DNA from: JBOGJG01 sp050747825
GTDB taxonomy: Bacteria; Acidobacteriota; UBA6911; RPQK01; JBOGJG01
DNA length: 12,996 nt
Direction of reading: 5' to 3'
Assembly (NCBI GenBank): GCA_050747825.1
Contig: JBOGJG010000026.1
Span: 1-12,996 of the forward strand
Both the position numbers and the translations under genes were made by a program. Below the pieces are notes generated by a model. The model made no database searches. It was not told the origin of the DNA and saw only the letters and a list, made by a program, of their open reading frames with translations. Numbering within the stretch: the stretch's first letter is position 1; each line of letters opens with the position of its first letter. Below are positions 1-6,629 of this stretch, piece by piece.

Positions 1-1
1 C

Positions 2-409
2 GACGCCGATTTCATCTTCGTGGTCTCTTCCGTAAACTTCATGGTCCCTCACGTGGGGGGAGGCGCCGTCCGGGCCGAGAACAAGGACGATGCCTGGACC
101 GTCTTTTTCGACGGACCGGAAGGGCAAAAGGTCGGGGAGTTTTACTCAACGTGCCTGTGTCCGGAATCGACATTCGGCCCGAATCCCTTTACGGCCTTCA
201 ATGTTGAGATTCAGACGTTCGATTTGAGAGAAGGCATGCTTTTTGGAATCGCAGGCGGCGGAGACTCTGGTGAGACCGGAAAGCCGCACGCAGTCCTGGG
301 CGGGACCGGCCGTTACTCAGGAGCCAGGGGCAGCTATGCGGCATCTCCAGTTCGCTGCGAATCGGAAAAGCGCGGTCAGATCGAGCTCAGGCTCACGCTA
401 CAAATTTGA
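2..409 (+). CDS. Allene-oxide-cyclase-barrel-like (dirigent-like) protein, C-terminal part
   Basis: This reading frame is open to the left edge of the window, so the 5' end and any signal peptide are outside; it ends at TGA 407-409. About 135 residues are visible. The segment GGTGRYSGARGSY near the C-terminus, preceded by a GIAGGG glycine-rich turn and the strand-like stretch FNVEIQTFDLREG, fits the beta-barrel of bacterial AOC-like or dirigent-like proteins, where a GGTGxYxGARG-type turn is typical. These are usually small secreted or lipid-binding barrels, and the function of the bacterial versions is mostly undefined. No catalytic residue can be assigned here. A valine GTG at 20 and an ATG at 41 lie inside the domain and are unlikely to be real starts. 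The family assignment rests on motif resemblance only. Confidence 0.6.
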   Translation, partial: DADFIFVVSSVNFMVPHVGGGAVRAENKDDAWTVFFDGPEGQKVGEFYSTCLCPESTFGPNPFTAFNVEIQTFDLREGMLFGIAGGGDSGETGKPHAVLGGTGRYSGARGSYAASPVRCESEKRGQIELRLTLQI

Positions 410-418
410 GGAGGCATT

Positions 419-442
419 ATGTCCTTTGAGCGGCAAACTTGA
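419..442 (+). other. Seven-codon orphan reading frame with a strong ribosome binding site
   Basis: Directly after the AOC-like stop there is GAGGAGG (408-414) and then ATG at 419, encoding MSFERQT before TGA at 440-442. The ribosome binding site is one of the best in the window, yet the frame closes after seven codons. It may be the head of a former second operon gene lost by deletion, or a small leader peptide. No recognisable protein continues in any frame downstream up to 667. Confidence 0.35.
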
Positions 443-667
443 GGCGACACGCAGGTAATTTGGTCTGGAAGCCGCATCAGCGCTATGTCGATTGTGACGA
501 CTCGTGCGTGATAGCCTTGCCGGTCAGTCGTAACCGCCGTGCTGAAGGAAGTACTCGAGGGGTTTCACGGATTGCCGGATTCTATTCCTGCCCATCCGTG
601 AAACCCCGTCTAAAGATACGTGACTGAATTTGTGAAACCACGCTGTACTGAGTGCCTCAATTTCGGG
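443..667. other. Intergenic region between converging genes
   Basis: Apart from the inverted repeat at 559-607 I see no gene, RNA or recognisable protein fragment here. The only longer open frame (439-627, +) has no Shine-Dalgarno sequence and no resemblance to a known family, so I do not call it. Confidence 0.5.
559..607. repeat. Perfect 14-bp inverted repeat, 21-nt loop
   Basis: GGGGTTTCACGGAT (559-572) is the exact reverse complement of 594-607, separated by 21 nt. It lies between the converging AOC-like gene and the sulfatase, so it could act as a transcription end or mRNA-stabilising hairpin for either direction. No T-run follows on either strand, so it is not a standard intrinsic terminator. 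A partial third copy of the arm (GTGAAACC) lies near 632-639. Confidence 0.6.
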
Positions 668-2347
668 TCAATTCGAGTCAATCAGAGTTGCGTAGACGAA
701 GTAGGCTCCTCGCGAAGCGCCCTCCTTTCCAGTCAACCAGGTCTGTAGTCGGGTTTTGCCGGCCTCGAGCTTCATGGTAAAGCGTACACTGCTCGCTCCC
801 GTGGCAACAGGCTGGCTCAGATCGAGCTGGCCGATCTTCAGGCGGGCCCTGGAAGCATCGAGCGGGAAATCCGCCTCGGCCGGACGCTCGCGCAGGGTAA
901 ACTCATAGGTTCCTGCACGGGAAATTTCGACAGCCCAGAAGCCGTTTGCAACCGGAGCCTGGAGGATCATCTGCTGATTCCAGGGGACGATCTCTCCATG
1001 CCAGTCCATACACGTGAGTAAAGAAGGATTTTCCTCAATCGAACCGAGAACGATTCGACAGTACTCATCAAATCGTCTGGAGACTTCGGCGTACCACCCC
1101 TGGTAGGCTTCTCGCAGCCTCTCCACGGTCTGCGGGTACAGGGCGGCGAGATTGTTTTCCTGTTGGGGATCGGCCAGGATATCGTACAATTCCCGGCCGT
1201 TGACCAGACGCCAGCGCTCGGTCAACACTGCTGACTTCCGCCACGGCTGGGGGTGTTCGATGCGATGCGACTGTACGAACAGCCTGCGCTGCGGCCACTG
1301 CGCTATGCCGGAGAGAAGCGGCGCCAGACTGGTCCCATCAAGGTGGAGATCCGGTGGTCGTTCCAGACCGCAAAGCTGAATGAGCGTCGGAAGCAAATCG
1401 ATATGGGCGGTCAGATGATCGACGTCGCGTCCACCCTTTAGTCTTGCCGGCCAGCGGATAAAGCAGGGTACCCGATGCCCTCCATCGTATTCGGAGCCTT
1501 TCTTCCCGCGCATAGCAGCGCCGAAGTGGCCCAGCGCCGAGCCGTTATCGGTCATGAAAATGAGAATTGTATTTTCATGCAAGTCCCAGTCTTTGAGTTT
1601 GGCCAGCAGCCGTCCCAGGTTTTCATCAAAGTTCCGGATCATGCCGTAGAAATTCGCCGCCTTCTGCGCCAATCCTTTCTCCAGAAAGGGCCGGCTGTAG
1701 TCTTCAGCGACTTGATATGGCGCATGGGGCACGTTGGTGGAAATGTAGGCGAAGAACGGCCTGCTCCGATTTTCCTGAATGAAATTCAAGGCCGCGTTAA
1801 AGAAAACGTCTGTGCAGTATCCCTCCGACTTCATCCACCGGCCGTCTTTCAACAGCGTCGGGCTGAAGTAAGTGTTCCCCCAGTAGTCGGGCGTCTGCGT
1901 GATGCCCCCGCCCCCATGCACCAGAGATTGCTGAAAGCCTCTATCCTGGGGCCGGAACGGATAGTTATCGCCCAGATGCCACTTGCCCCAGATCCCCGTG
2001 GCATAACCACTGGCCGCAAAAAGGTCGGCCATCGTGGTTTCGTCCCGTCGCAAAAGCGATCTGCCCATGATAGTGTGCCAGACACCCGTACGGCTCGAAT
2101 AACGTCCGGTCATCAGGGCGGCCCGGGTGGGCGAGCAGGTGGGGTCTACGTGAAACTGGGTTAAGCGAATACTTTGAGCGTAGAGCCTGTCGATGTTAGG
2201 AGTCTTCAGGACTGGGTTGCCGTGGCAGCTCATGTCGCCGTACCCCTGGTCGTCCGTCATGATCAGTATCACATTGGGTGGAGGGCCAGGCTGCGCACCC
2301 GCCGGTACCCCAGCGAACATGACCGCAAGAACAATCACTCTCCACAT
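668..2347 (-). CDS. Secreted sulfatase (arylsulfatase-type, formylglycine-dependent)
   Basis: This is a type I sulfatase of 559 residues that hydrolyses sulfate esters in the periplasm or outside the cell. A Sec signal peptide (MWRVIVLAVMFAGVPAGA, about 1-18) precedes the domain. Metal ligands are visible as Asp32-Asp33 (MTDDQGYGD) and Asp267-Asn268 (FMTDNGS). The catalytic cysteine is Cys71 in CSPTRAALMTGR, the C-x-P-x-R signature that a formylglycine-generating enzyme oxidises; that enzyme is not in this window. Lys122/His124 (GKWHLGD), His208 and Lys282 or Lys283 complete the active site. Residues from about 455 to the end form an extra beta-rich module with the pattern seen in secreted sulfatases from planctomycetes and acidobacteria. 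The ATG overlaps the stop of the upstream phosphatase (TAATG), so the two are translationally coupled. The physiological substrate, such as a sulfated glycan or an aryl sulfate, cannot be told from sequence. Confidence 0.96.
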   Translation of the reverse strand: MWRVIVLAVMFAGVPAGAQPGPPPNVILIMTDDQGYGDMSCHGNPVLKTPNIDRLYAQSIRLTQFHVDPTCSPTRAALMTGRYSSRTGVWHTIMGRSLLRRDETTMADLFAASGYATGIWGKWHLGDNYPFRPQDRGFQQSLVHGGGGITQTPDYWGNTYFSPTLLKDGRWMKSEGYCTDVFFNAALNFIQENRSRPFFAYISTNVPHAPYQVAEDYSRPFLEKGLAQKAANFYGMIRNFDENLGRLLAKLKDWDLHENTILIFMTDNGSALGHFGAAMRGKKGSEYDGGHRVPCFIRWPARLKGGRDVDHLTAHIDLLPTLIQLCGLERPPDLHLDGTSLAPLLSGIAQWPQRRLFVQSHRIEHPQPWRKSAVLTERWRLVNGRELYDILADPQQENNLAALYPQTVERLREAYQGWYAEVSRRFDEYCRIVLGSIEENPSLLTCMDWHGEIVPWNQQMILQAPVANGFWAVEISRAGTYEFTLRERPAEADFPLDASRARLKIGQLDLSQPVATGASSVRFTMKLEAGKTRLQTWLTGKEGASRGAYFVYATLIDSN

Positions 2348-5001
2348 TACTTCTCTTCGGGCAGAGTCCGGATGACCTGAGCATCGGCCCTGAGGCCGTC
2401 AAAGCTTGTCATCAAGACAGGAGTATCGGGAGCAACGCCCACCAGCCCGCGCACCGGGACGGTGCCGTCGGACAGGCTGCGCACGCCGCGAATGGGTTCC
2501 TCGTTTGTCGTCAGGAAAAGGACATCGGCGTCGGGAAGCGTCTTCAGCCGTGGCAGGCGGCAGCCGTGGCGGCGGCCGGTATTGGAAGCGCGATCCTCGA
2601 TAAAGCCGCCGCCCCGGGGGCTCTCGCCGGGGGGATCGATTAGATTACGAAACTTCAGGTGGAAGACGGGGTCTTCGCGGCGCGGGTCGAAGTGCATTTC
2701 CAGGAAATTCCAGTACTGCGGGCCTTCCAGGGGCTGGAGGTCAGGTGAGCCGTAATTCTGATGGTAGAGTGCATGGACCTGAACCTCGCGTCCATCGTAA
2801 TCCTGCATCCGTGGGCCGAATCCAGGTTTGACGCCGCGGCCGCCCGTCCGGCCGATGGGTCCAAACGAGCATTCGTACAACCCTTGTTCGACGTTCTTCA
2901 GGATGCAGCCGGAGTGGACGTCGCCGTAGACGCTCAGTACCCCTTCACGGCTGCCCAGCAGCTCGATCACGCGGTCACTGCCTGCCTTCACCCAGCCGGC
3001 ATAGTCGGCGGCGACGCGGTCCCGCTGCTTGAACTGCGCTCCCACTCGAGGGTCCCGCTTGTTCCCGGTCCATATGGTGTGGAGGCCGTTGATGCCGGTA
3101 AGGCAGATCAGAGGTGAGGTGTCGGTGCTAATCATCTCCTGCAGCCAGGCGAACTGCTCCTCGCCCAGCAGAGCGCGCGTCGGGTCAGCCCGGTCGTAAA
3201 GATTGTCTTTGTGTCCCCAGCCTTCATCGTCCCAAATATTCGTGTCCTGAGAGGTGCGCCACAGGCGGGAGTCCATGATCAGGAGTGAAAAATCGTGTCC
3301 GGGCATCTTCCAGCGCCGCCATCGTTTTGGGTTACCGGTCGGCGAAGGATTTTCCTGCCCGCTCATCAGATGGTAGACGATCTGAAAATTACGCCGCATG
3401 TATTCGGAGTCCTGGCCCAGATCACCGTGGTTTCGAACGGCCAGTTGCTCGGGTCCTTTCACGTCATCCATGCCATGGTCGTGATCGCCGGGATTGAGCA
3501 CATTCCAGTGGCGCATCATCTGCCAGCGAGTCGTCGGGCCTCCCAGGGTCGTGGTAATAATCTTGTAGGCGTCGTCCGTGCTGGGCGGAGGAAATAACAG
3601 TTCCAGGTACCAGACATCATCCTCCCAGAGCATGATTTGGAAGTCATAATCTTCCAGGTATTTATAGGCGTCGGGTGTCGGTTGATCATGGACCCAGTTT
3701 TCTTCGAATCGTCCGGCATTGGGCAAATCGGGTGAGTTGCCGTGAATGGCATGGCAGCTCAAGCCGCACAGGCCATAGGGGGCACTCAGCCGCGGCAGCC
3801 GCCCGACGTAATTCTTTTTACCCAGAAATCCGCTGCGAGGATCAGCCGTAACATCCCGACCATCCTTCCAAACCGTGTAGTACAGCGTCTTCCGGGCGGG
3901 GCTGGAGGGCAGCGTTACATCGAGTATGGCGGTATTGCGCCGGAAGCCGTTGCTTTGGATCGTGGCGGAGCCGGCCACCGCGACCGCTTCCCAGCCGCCG
4001 ATTGGGTCAGGTACTTCGCTGATACGAATCTGGGCGCGCTGGCCCTCGTTTCGAAACAGCGCCACGAATCGGCACTGCCAGCGCTGCTCGATCTCGCGCA
4101 GCGTATCTCCCAGAGGGTAACAGACGTGAAGCTCGTTCAGTGGGACCTGCACAGCCTGGTTGGATTGCGGTTCGAGGCTGACCTGGTTAACCTCAAAGTC
4201 GAGCAGACCGCGCGCCACCAGACCCGGATGGCCGTTTGTAAACCTTTGCCGTTCCACGTTCGCGCATTCAACCCGAGTCACGGATTTACCGAAAATGAGG
4301 CTTGCCGTCAGGGTGGCCGTTTCCGGGTCAGGGCCGCCGACGCTCACTTCGATCGTGACCCGGTCACCCGGCCGCAGATCCGGAGCCGGCTCTTCCGAGC
4401 TGCCGGGCACCGGTTTCGGGTCATCCACAGAATGGTCGTAGATGCCGAACGTGCCGCTGTCCCGCCAGGCGGCGTACCAGCAGGCACTGCCGGTTTGGCC
4501 CTGGCCCTGCCAGCCTTCATAAAGGCTTCGCCCGCCAAAGCAGATCCCCATCAGGGCATAACCGGGCTGATACTGCTTCCAATCGGCATTTGCCTCAGGT
4601 GACGGAGCCAGCGCCCGTACGGTGGTCTCGATGCGGATTGTATAGTTTCCCTGCAGGTTCCAGTCTGGGCGCCAGATCATTCCAAAAGGCAGCGACGGGT
4701 CGGGATGGATCGGCATGGGCTCGTCTCGATGCGTCTCCCAATGCCAGGGAAACCAGTGGGTGGGCTTGTCATCTCCGACGTTCTCCAGCCGTCGCCGCAG
4801 CGCCTGCCCTTGGATTTTCCAGTAACCGGGATTAATCGATTCCCAGCCGTCACCGTGGTAGAACGAGTCCGGCCGCTCGAAATCGTCAACGATAAGGGTC
4901 CCGGAAGGGGAGGCTCCAAGGACATTCTTAAAAAAAGCGGGGATGCCTGAGACAGCCAGCCCGCACTTCTTGAAAAAATCACGGCGGCTGGCTCCTCTCA
5001 T
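2347..5001 (-). CDS. Tat-exported PhoD-like phosphatase with N-terminal beta-sandwich extension
   Basis: This is an 884-residue metallophosphoesterase of the alkaline phosphatase D group, expected to cleave phosphate mono- or diesters outside the cytoplasm. Numbering is from ATG 5001. A twin-arginine signal is visible (SRRDFFKKCGL, about 5-15). Residues about 35-285 form a large extension with DDFERPDSFYHGDGWESINP and FGMIWRPDWN, resembling concanavalin/LamG-type sandwiches. A PhoD-like beta domain follows, then the phosphoesterase core: SCHAIHG (about 414-420), WEDDVWY (459-465), NPGDHDHG (503-510) and GDVHSG (693-698). The GDHDHG and GDVHSG ligands match PhoD, while WEDDVWY replaces the usual GDQIY-type motif. 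The frame can extend to a TTG at 5046 or ATG at 5025. I prefer 5001 because the Tat motif then sits near the N-terminus, GAAGG lies about 10 nt upstream, and the predicted promoter would start transcription near 5041. It is the first gene of an operon with the sulfatase. Confidence 0.88.
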   Translation of the reverse strand: MRGASRRDFFKKCGLAVSGIPAFFKNVLGASPSGTLIVDDFERPDSFYHGDGWESINPGYWKIQGQALRRRLENVGDDKPTHWFPWHWETHRDEPMPIHPDPSLPFGMIWRPDWNLQGNYTIRIETTVRALAPSPEANADWKQYQPGYALMGICFGGRSLYEGWQGQGQTGSACWYAAWRDSGTFGIYDHSVDDPKPVPGSSEEPAPDLRPGDRVTIEVSVGGPDPETATLTASLIFGKSVTRVECANVERQRFTNGHPGLVARGLLDFEVNQVSLEPQSNQAVQVPLNELHVCYPLGDTLREIEQRWQCRFVALFRNEGQRAQIRISEVPDPIGGWEAVAVAGSATIQSNGFRRNTAILDVTLPSSPARKTLYYTVWKDGRDVTADPRSGFLGKKNYVGRLPRLSAPYGLCGLSCHAIHGNSPDLPNAGRFEENWVHDQPTPDAYKYLEDYDFQIMLWEDDVWYLELLFPPPSTDDAYKIITTTLGGPTTRWQMMRHWNVLNPGDHDHGMDDVKGPEQLAVRNHGDLGQDSEYMRRNFQIVYHLMSGQENPSPTGNPKRWRRWKMPGHDFSLLIMDSRLWRTSQDTNIWDDEGWGHKDNLYDRADPTRALLGEEQFAWLQEMISTDTSPLICLTGINGLHTIWTGNKRDPRVGAQFKQRDRVAADYAGWVKAGSDRVIELLGSREGVLSVYGDVHSGCILKNVEQGLYECSFGPIGRTGGRGVKPGFGPRMQDYDGREVQVHALYHQNYGSPDLQPLEGPQYWNFLEMHFDPRREDPVFHLKFRNLIDPPGESPRGGGFIEDRASNTGRRHGCRLPRLKTLPDADVLFLTTNEEPIRGVRSLSDGTVPVRGLVGVAPDTPVLMTSFDGLRADAQVIRTLPEEK

Positions 5002-5046
5002 TTGCTTCCGGCCTTCATTGATCATATCGCTTGCGAGTTCGCTCAA

Positions 5047-5078
5047 GATTGTAAAGGGTTAACCAGGGGCAGACAATC
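5047..5078 (-). promoter_or_regulatory. Promoter of the phosphatase-sulfatase operon with overlapping inverted repeat
   Basis: On the minus strand, TTGTCT (5076-5071) and TACAAT (5053-5048) are separated by exactly 17 nt, a good sigma-70-like arrangement. The predicted start is near 5041. Inverted arms GATTGT (5047-5052) and ACAATC (5073-5078) overlap the -10 and -35 boxes, and a GGTTAACC palindrome (5057-5064) lies between them, so a repressor or activator could bind here. No regulator gene is adjacent. Confidence 0.55.
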
Positions 5079-5134
5079 AGAAAAGGGAAGTCGCGGCCTT
5101 CGCGGCTCTACACCTTAACTCTCCTGCAAAACCC

Positions 5135-5147
5135 AACGGCTTTGCCG
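5135..5147 (-). terminator. Small hairpin, possible weak terminator
   Basis: ACGGC-TTT-GCCGT forms a 5-bp stem with a 3-nt loop. On the minus strand it is followed by TGGGTTTT, so it could weakly end transcripts coming from the toxin-antitoxin side before the phosphatase promoter. The stem is short and the T-run imperfect. Confidence 0.25.
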
Positions 5148-5190
5148 TGACTCTCCAGGGACCGCGCCGGGCTGCTGTCCGCCGGGCTGC

Positions 5191-5219
5191 TTGACTTTTA
5201 AGTTTCCGGCACATAACAC
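5191..5219 (+). promoter_or_regulatory. Possible remnant promoter for the decayed membrane-protein gene
   Basis: TTGACT (5191-5196) matches the -35 consensus at five of six positions. The -10 region is poor: TAACAC at 17-nt spacing, or CATAAC at 15-nt spacing. It lies about 50 nt before the His-rich start at 5269 and may be the eroded promoter of that relic. Confidence 0.25.
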
Positions 5220-5268
5220 CCGGTCAGTCCGCAGAAGATGCGGAGCTCATGATGTTCGTCCCACTGAG

Positions 5269-5624
5269 ATGCACGATTCACACCCCCACCATCATCCCGA
5301 TCATCACCATCCTGCTCATCACACAGGCCTCAGGCCTCAAGCCTCATGGAAAACTCGCCATTTTCCTATCCGCAGCGAATCGCGCTTTCGTCCGGCTGCG
5401 CCGCCATCGAAGCTTGACTCTTTTGGTCCTGGTCGGACTTTATCTTCTCAGCGGCATTTACTACGTCCGGGCCGACTGTGGTAGCCACCATGATCATCGC
5501 CGTCCTGGTGGCCTTCAGCAGCCTGCACCGCTTCTCGTTCGCCTTCCTTCACCATCACAGCCACACGCTGGCCGGTCTGGCCATTCTTTTGTGCGGGATC
5601 AGCATCCTCTTCCTGGGGCTGTGA
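5269..5624 (+). pseudogene. Decayed His-rich membrane protein(s): HflK-like head joined to a permease-like tail
   Basis: Three sensible pieces appear in three successive frames. First, from ATG 5269, MHDSHPHHHPDHHHPAHHTG is a histidine-rich head. Second, one frame over (about 5345-5475), comes LAIFLSAANRAFVRLRR, then LTLLVLVGLYLLSGIYYVRAD. This is a positively charged segment plus one membrane helix and resembles the N-terminal anchor of HflK-type band-7 proteins, some of which carry His-rich heads. Third, in the next frame (about 5475-5624), come VVATMIIAVLVAFSS, LHRFSFAFLHHHSH and LAGLAILLCGISILFLGL, ending at TGA 5622-5624; this looks like the last helices of a metal-permease-like membrane protein. 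The catalytic or SPFH body of HflK is absent. The best reading is two genes fused by deletion plus a frameshift, now non-functional. Family names are tentative; the frame changes are directly visible. Confidence 0.5.
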
Positions 5625-5665
5625 GCCAGGAGTGAGCGGACGATTTCATCAATTCGCTGCAGGGG

Positions 5666-6049
5666 TCAGGAGAGCAGTTCAGGGACGATCAGACGATGTT
5701 GCTCTCTGATGTTCTGATCGACACTACAAAGAGGTAACCGCCGAGCCTGGCTGTGTGCACAAAGCAGGCGGTCAAACGGATCGCGGGTCCAATCAAGTAG
5801 GAGAGCATGACGAATGAGCGGGATCAATGGAACCTCATCAACCATAAAACGGGAGTCATCCATCACCGCCTCCATGAATTCAGGATTCTGCACCTCAAGC
5901 CTTCCGACTTCCAAAAGGAATTGGATCTCCAGGAAAGAGACCGGGGAAATTCCCCAGGGCCGGTAGCTGTTCAGCCACGGAAATTCACCAAGCCTTTGGG
6001 CGCTGACAATGATCCAGATCAAAAAATGCGTGTCCAGAATCGCAGTCAC
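5666..6049 (-). CDS. PIN-domain ribonuclease toxin (VapC-like)
   Basis: This is a 127-residue PIN nuclease, the normal length for VapC toxins, which cut tRNA or other RNAs with a Mg-dependent acidic cluster. From the GTG at 6049 the protein begins with TAILDTHFLIW. The four acidic positions are visible: Asp6 (LDTH), Glu41 (SFLEIQ), Asp90 with Asp93 (TRDPFDRLL) and Asp111 (SVDQNI). The DPFDRLL and VDQNI motifs are characteristic of this branch. I chose GTG 6049 rather than the longer frame from 6103 because it overlaps the antitoxin stop as GTGA, the usual coupling in such pairs, and because the extra 18 residues are not PIN-like. All catalytic acids are present, so the toxin looks intact. No terminator is evident after the stop. 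Confidence 0.9.
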   Translation of the reverse strand: MTAILDTHFLIWIIVSAQRLGEFPWLNSYRPWGISPVSFLEIQFLLEVGRLEVQNPEFMEAVMDDSRFMVDEVPLIPLIRHALLLDWTRDPFDRLLCAHSQARRLPLCSVDQNIREQHRLIVPELLS

Positions 6050-6303
6050 CGCCTGCCTTCTGGAACGAAGATCAACCCCTCTTCGAGCCATTCCCATCGC
6101 CATTGATCCGCCTGTTCCGGCTCAGAGACGCGGAGAAGCTGGGTATAGTCCGGGATTCTTTCTTTAGAAATCTCGTCAGGACACTCTTGTTTGAGGACGA
6201 TCCGCTTCCCCTTTCGATCAATCACTACGACCTCGCCGGCGGCCGCTTCGTCAAGCAGACGGAACCAGTTTTTCCTGGCTTCTGAGGCGCTCACTCTTTT
6301 CAC
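6046..6303 (-). CDS. Phd/YefM-family antitoxin
   Basis: This 85-residue protein starts KRVSASEARKNWFRLLDEAA and continues GEVVVIDRKGKRIVLK, the classic Phd/YefM DNA-binding fold in which the N-terminal half binds the operator. The C-terminal part, rich in acidic residues and tryptophan (ADQWRWEWLEE), would wrap and inhibit the toxin. It begins with GTG at 6303-6301; no Shine-Dalgarno sequence precedes it, which agrees with a predicted transcription start at or within a few bases of this codon. The stop overlaps the toxin start by 4 nt. It is expected to repress its own operon together with the toxin. Confidence 0.9.
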   Translation of the reverse strand: MKRVSASEARKNWFRLLDEAAAGEVVVIDRKGKRIVLKQECPDEISKERIPDYTQLLRVSEPEQADQWRWEWLEEGLIFVPEGRR

Positions 6304-6338
6304 ATGTACAATGTACGACTATTAATCAGCCCTGTCAA
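6304..6338 (-). promoter_or_regulatory. Leaderless toxin-antitoxin promoter with TGTACA operator
   Basis: On the minus strand, TTGACA (6338-6333) is a perfect -35 box, followed by a 17-nt spacer and TACATT (6315-6310, four of six). Counting seven bases on places the start near 6303, the first base of the GTG codon. Between the -10 box and the start lies TGTACA (6305-6310, palindromic), with a second near-copy TGTACG at 6312-6317. TGTACA is the core hexamer known for YefM-YoeB autoregulation, so complex binding would cover the -10 box and start. Confidence 0.65.
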
Positions 6339-6436
6339 TTGGCGTATCTGCAGAATACGAGCGGACCGATCGGTGTTTGTCGGTCAGTTTCTCCAGGGCC
6401 TGGAAAGCAGCTGCGGACCACCCGATTATCTGCGCT

Positions 6437-6529
6437 CCACCGGTACAAGGTCTGCTGGCTGATACCGACCTGGCGGCACAGATCGGCTGCCCGGGCTCCT
6501 GCTTCTGCCTGCTTCAGCACCGAGAGCAT
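6437..6529 (-). mobile_element. IS3-family orfA remnant (helix-turn-helix segment only)
   Basis: The segment MLSVLKQAEAGARAADLC followed by RQVGISQQTLYRW is a clear match in pattern to the N-terminal helix-turn-helix of IS3-family OrfA proteins, where VLKxAEAG..xADLCRxxGIS.QTxYRW is typical. Only about 31 codons remain. The usual leader before it and the YGG plus leucine-zipper region after it are missing, and no orfB follows. It cannot transpose. Its presence suggests that IS activity helped to erode the neighbouring lyase gene. Confidence 0.7.
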
Positions 6530-6596
6530 CCAGCCGTCGCCGGGAAGCAGCACCGTCGTATGGGCGCGGTGCATCCGGGCAAAATCTGTTCCAAAG

Positions 6597-6626
6597 TTTG
6601 GCGGCAGCGTTCTGGCTGCCGCCGAA
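6597..6626. repeat. GC-rich hairpin between lyase relic and IS remnant
   Basis: GGCGGCAGC (6600-6608) and GCTGCCGCC (6615-6623) form a perfect 9-bp stem with a 6-nt loop, extendable by one wobble and two A-T pairs to 6597-6626. There is no T-run on either strand. It sits where similarity to the lyase stops and before that of the transposase begins. Confidence 0.5.
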
Positions 6627-6629
6627 GAT

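Noticed and set aside
1475..2164. 229-codon plus-strand open frame opposite the sulfatase
   Set aside because: It is the antisense shadow of a clear sulfatase; no ribosome binding site or known motif.
3742..4602. 286-codon plus-strand open frame opposite the phosphatase
   Set aside because: Shadow of the phosphatase gene in GC-rich DNA, low-complexity and Arg/Ala-rich with no family pattern.
5161..5193. Duplicated GCCGGGCTGCT motif as a short repeat array
   Set aside because: Only two copies, and not periodic beyond them; no evidence for a CRISPR or iteron array.
6050..6103. 18-codon N-terminal extension of the PIN toxin
   Set aside because: It overlaps antitoxin coding sequence, is not PIN-like, and GTG 6049 gives the usual 4-nt overlap with the antitoxin stop.
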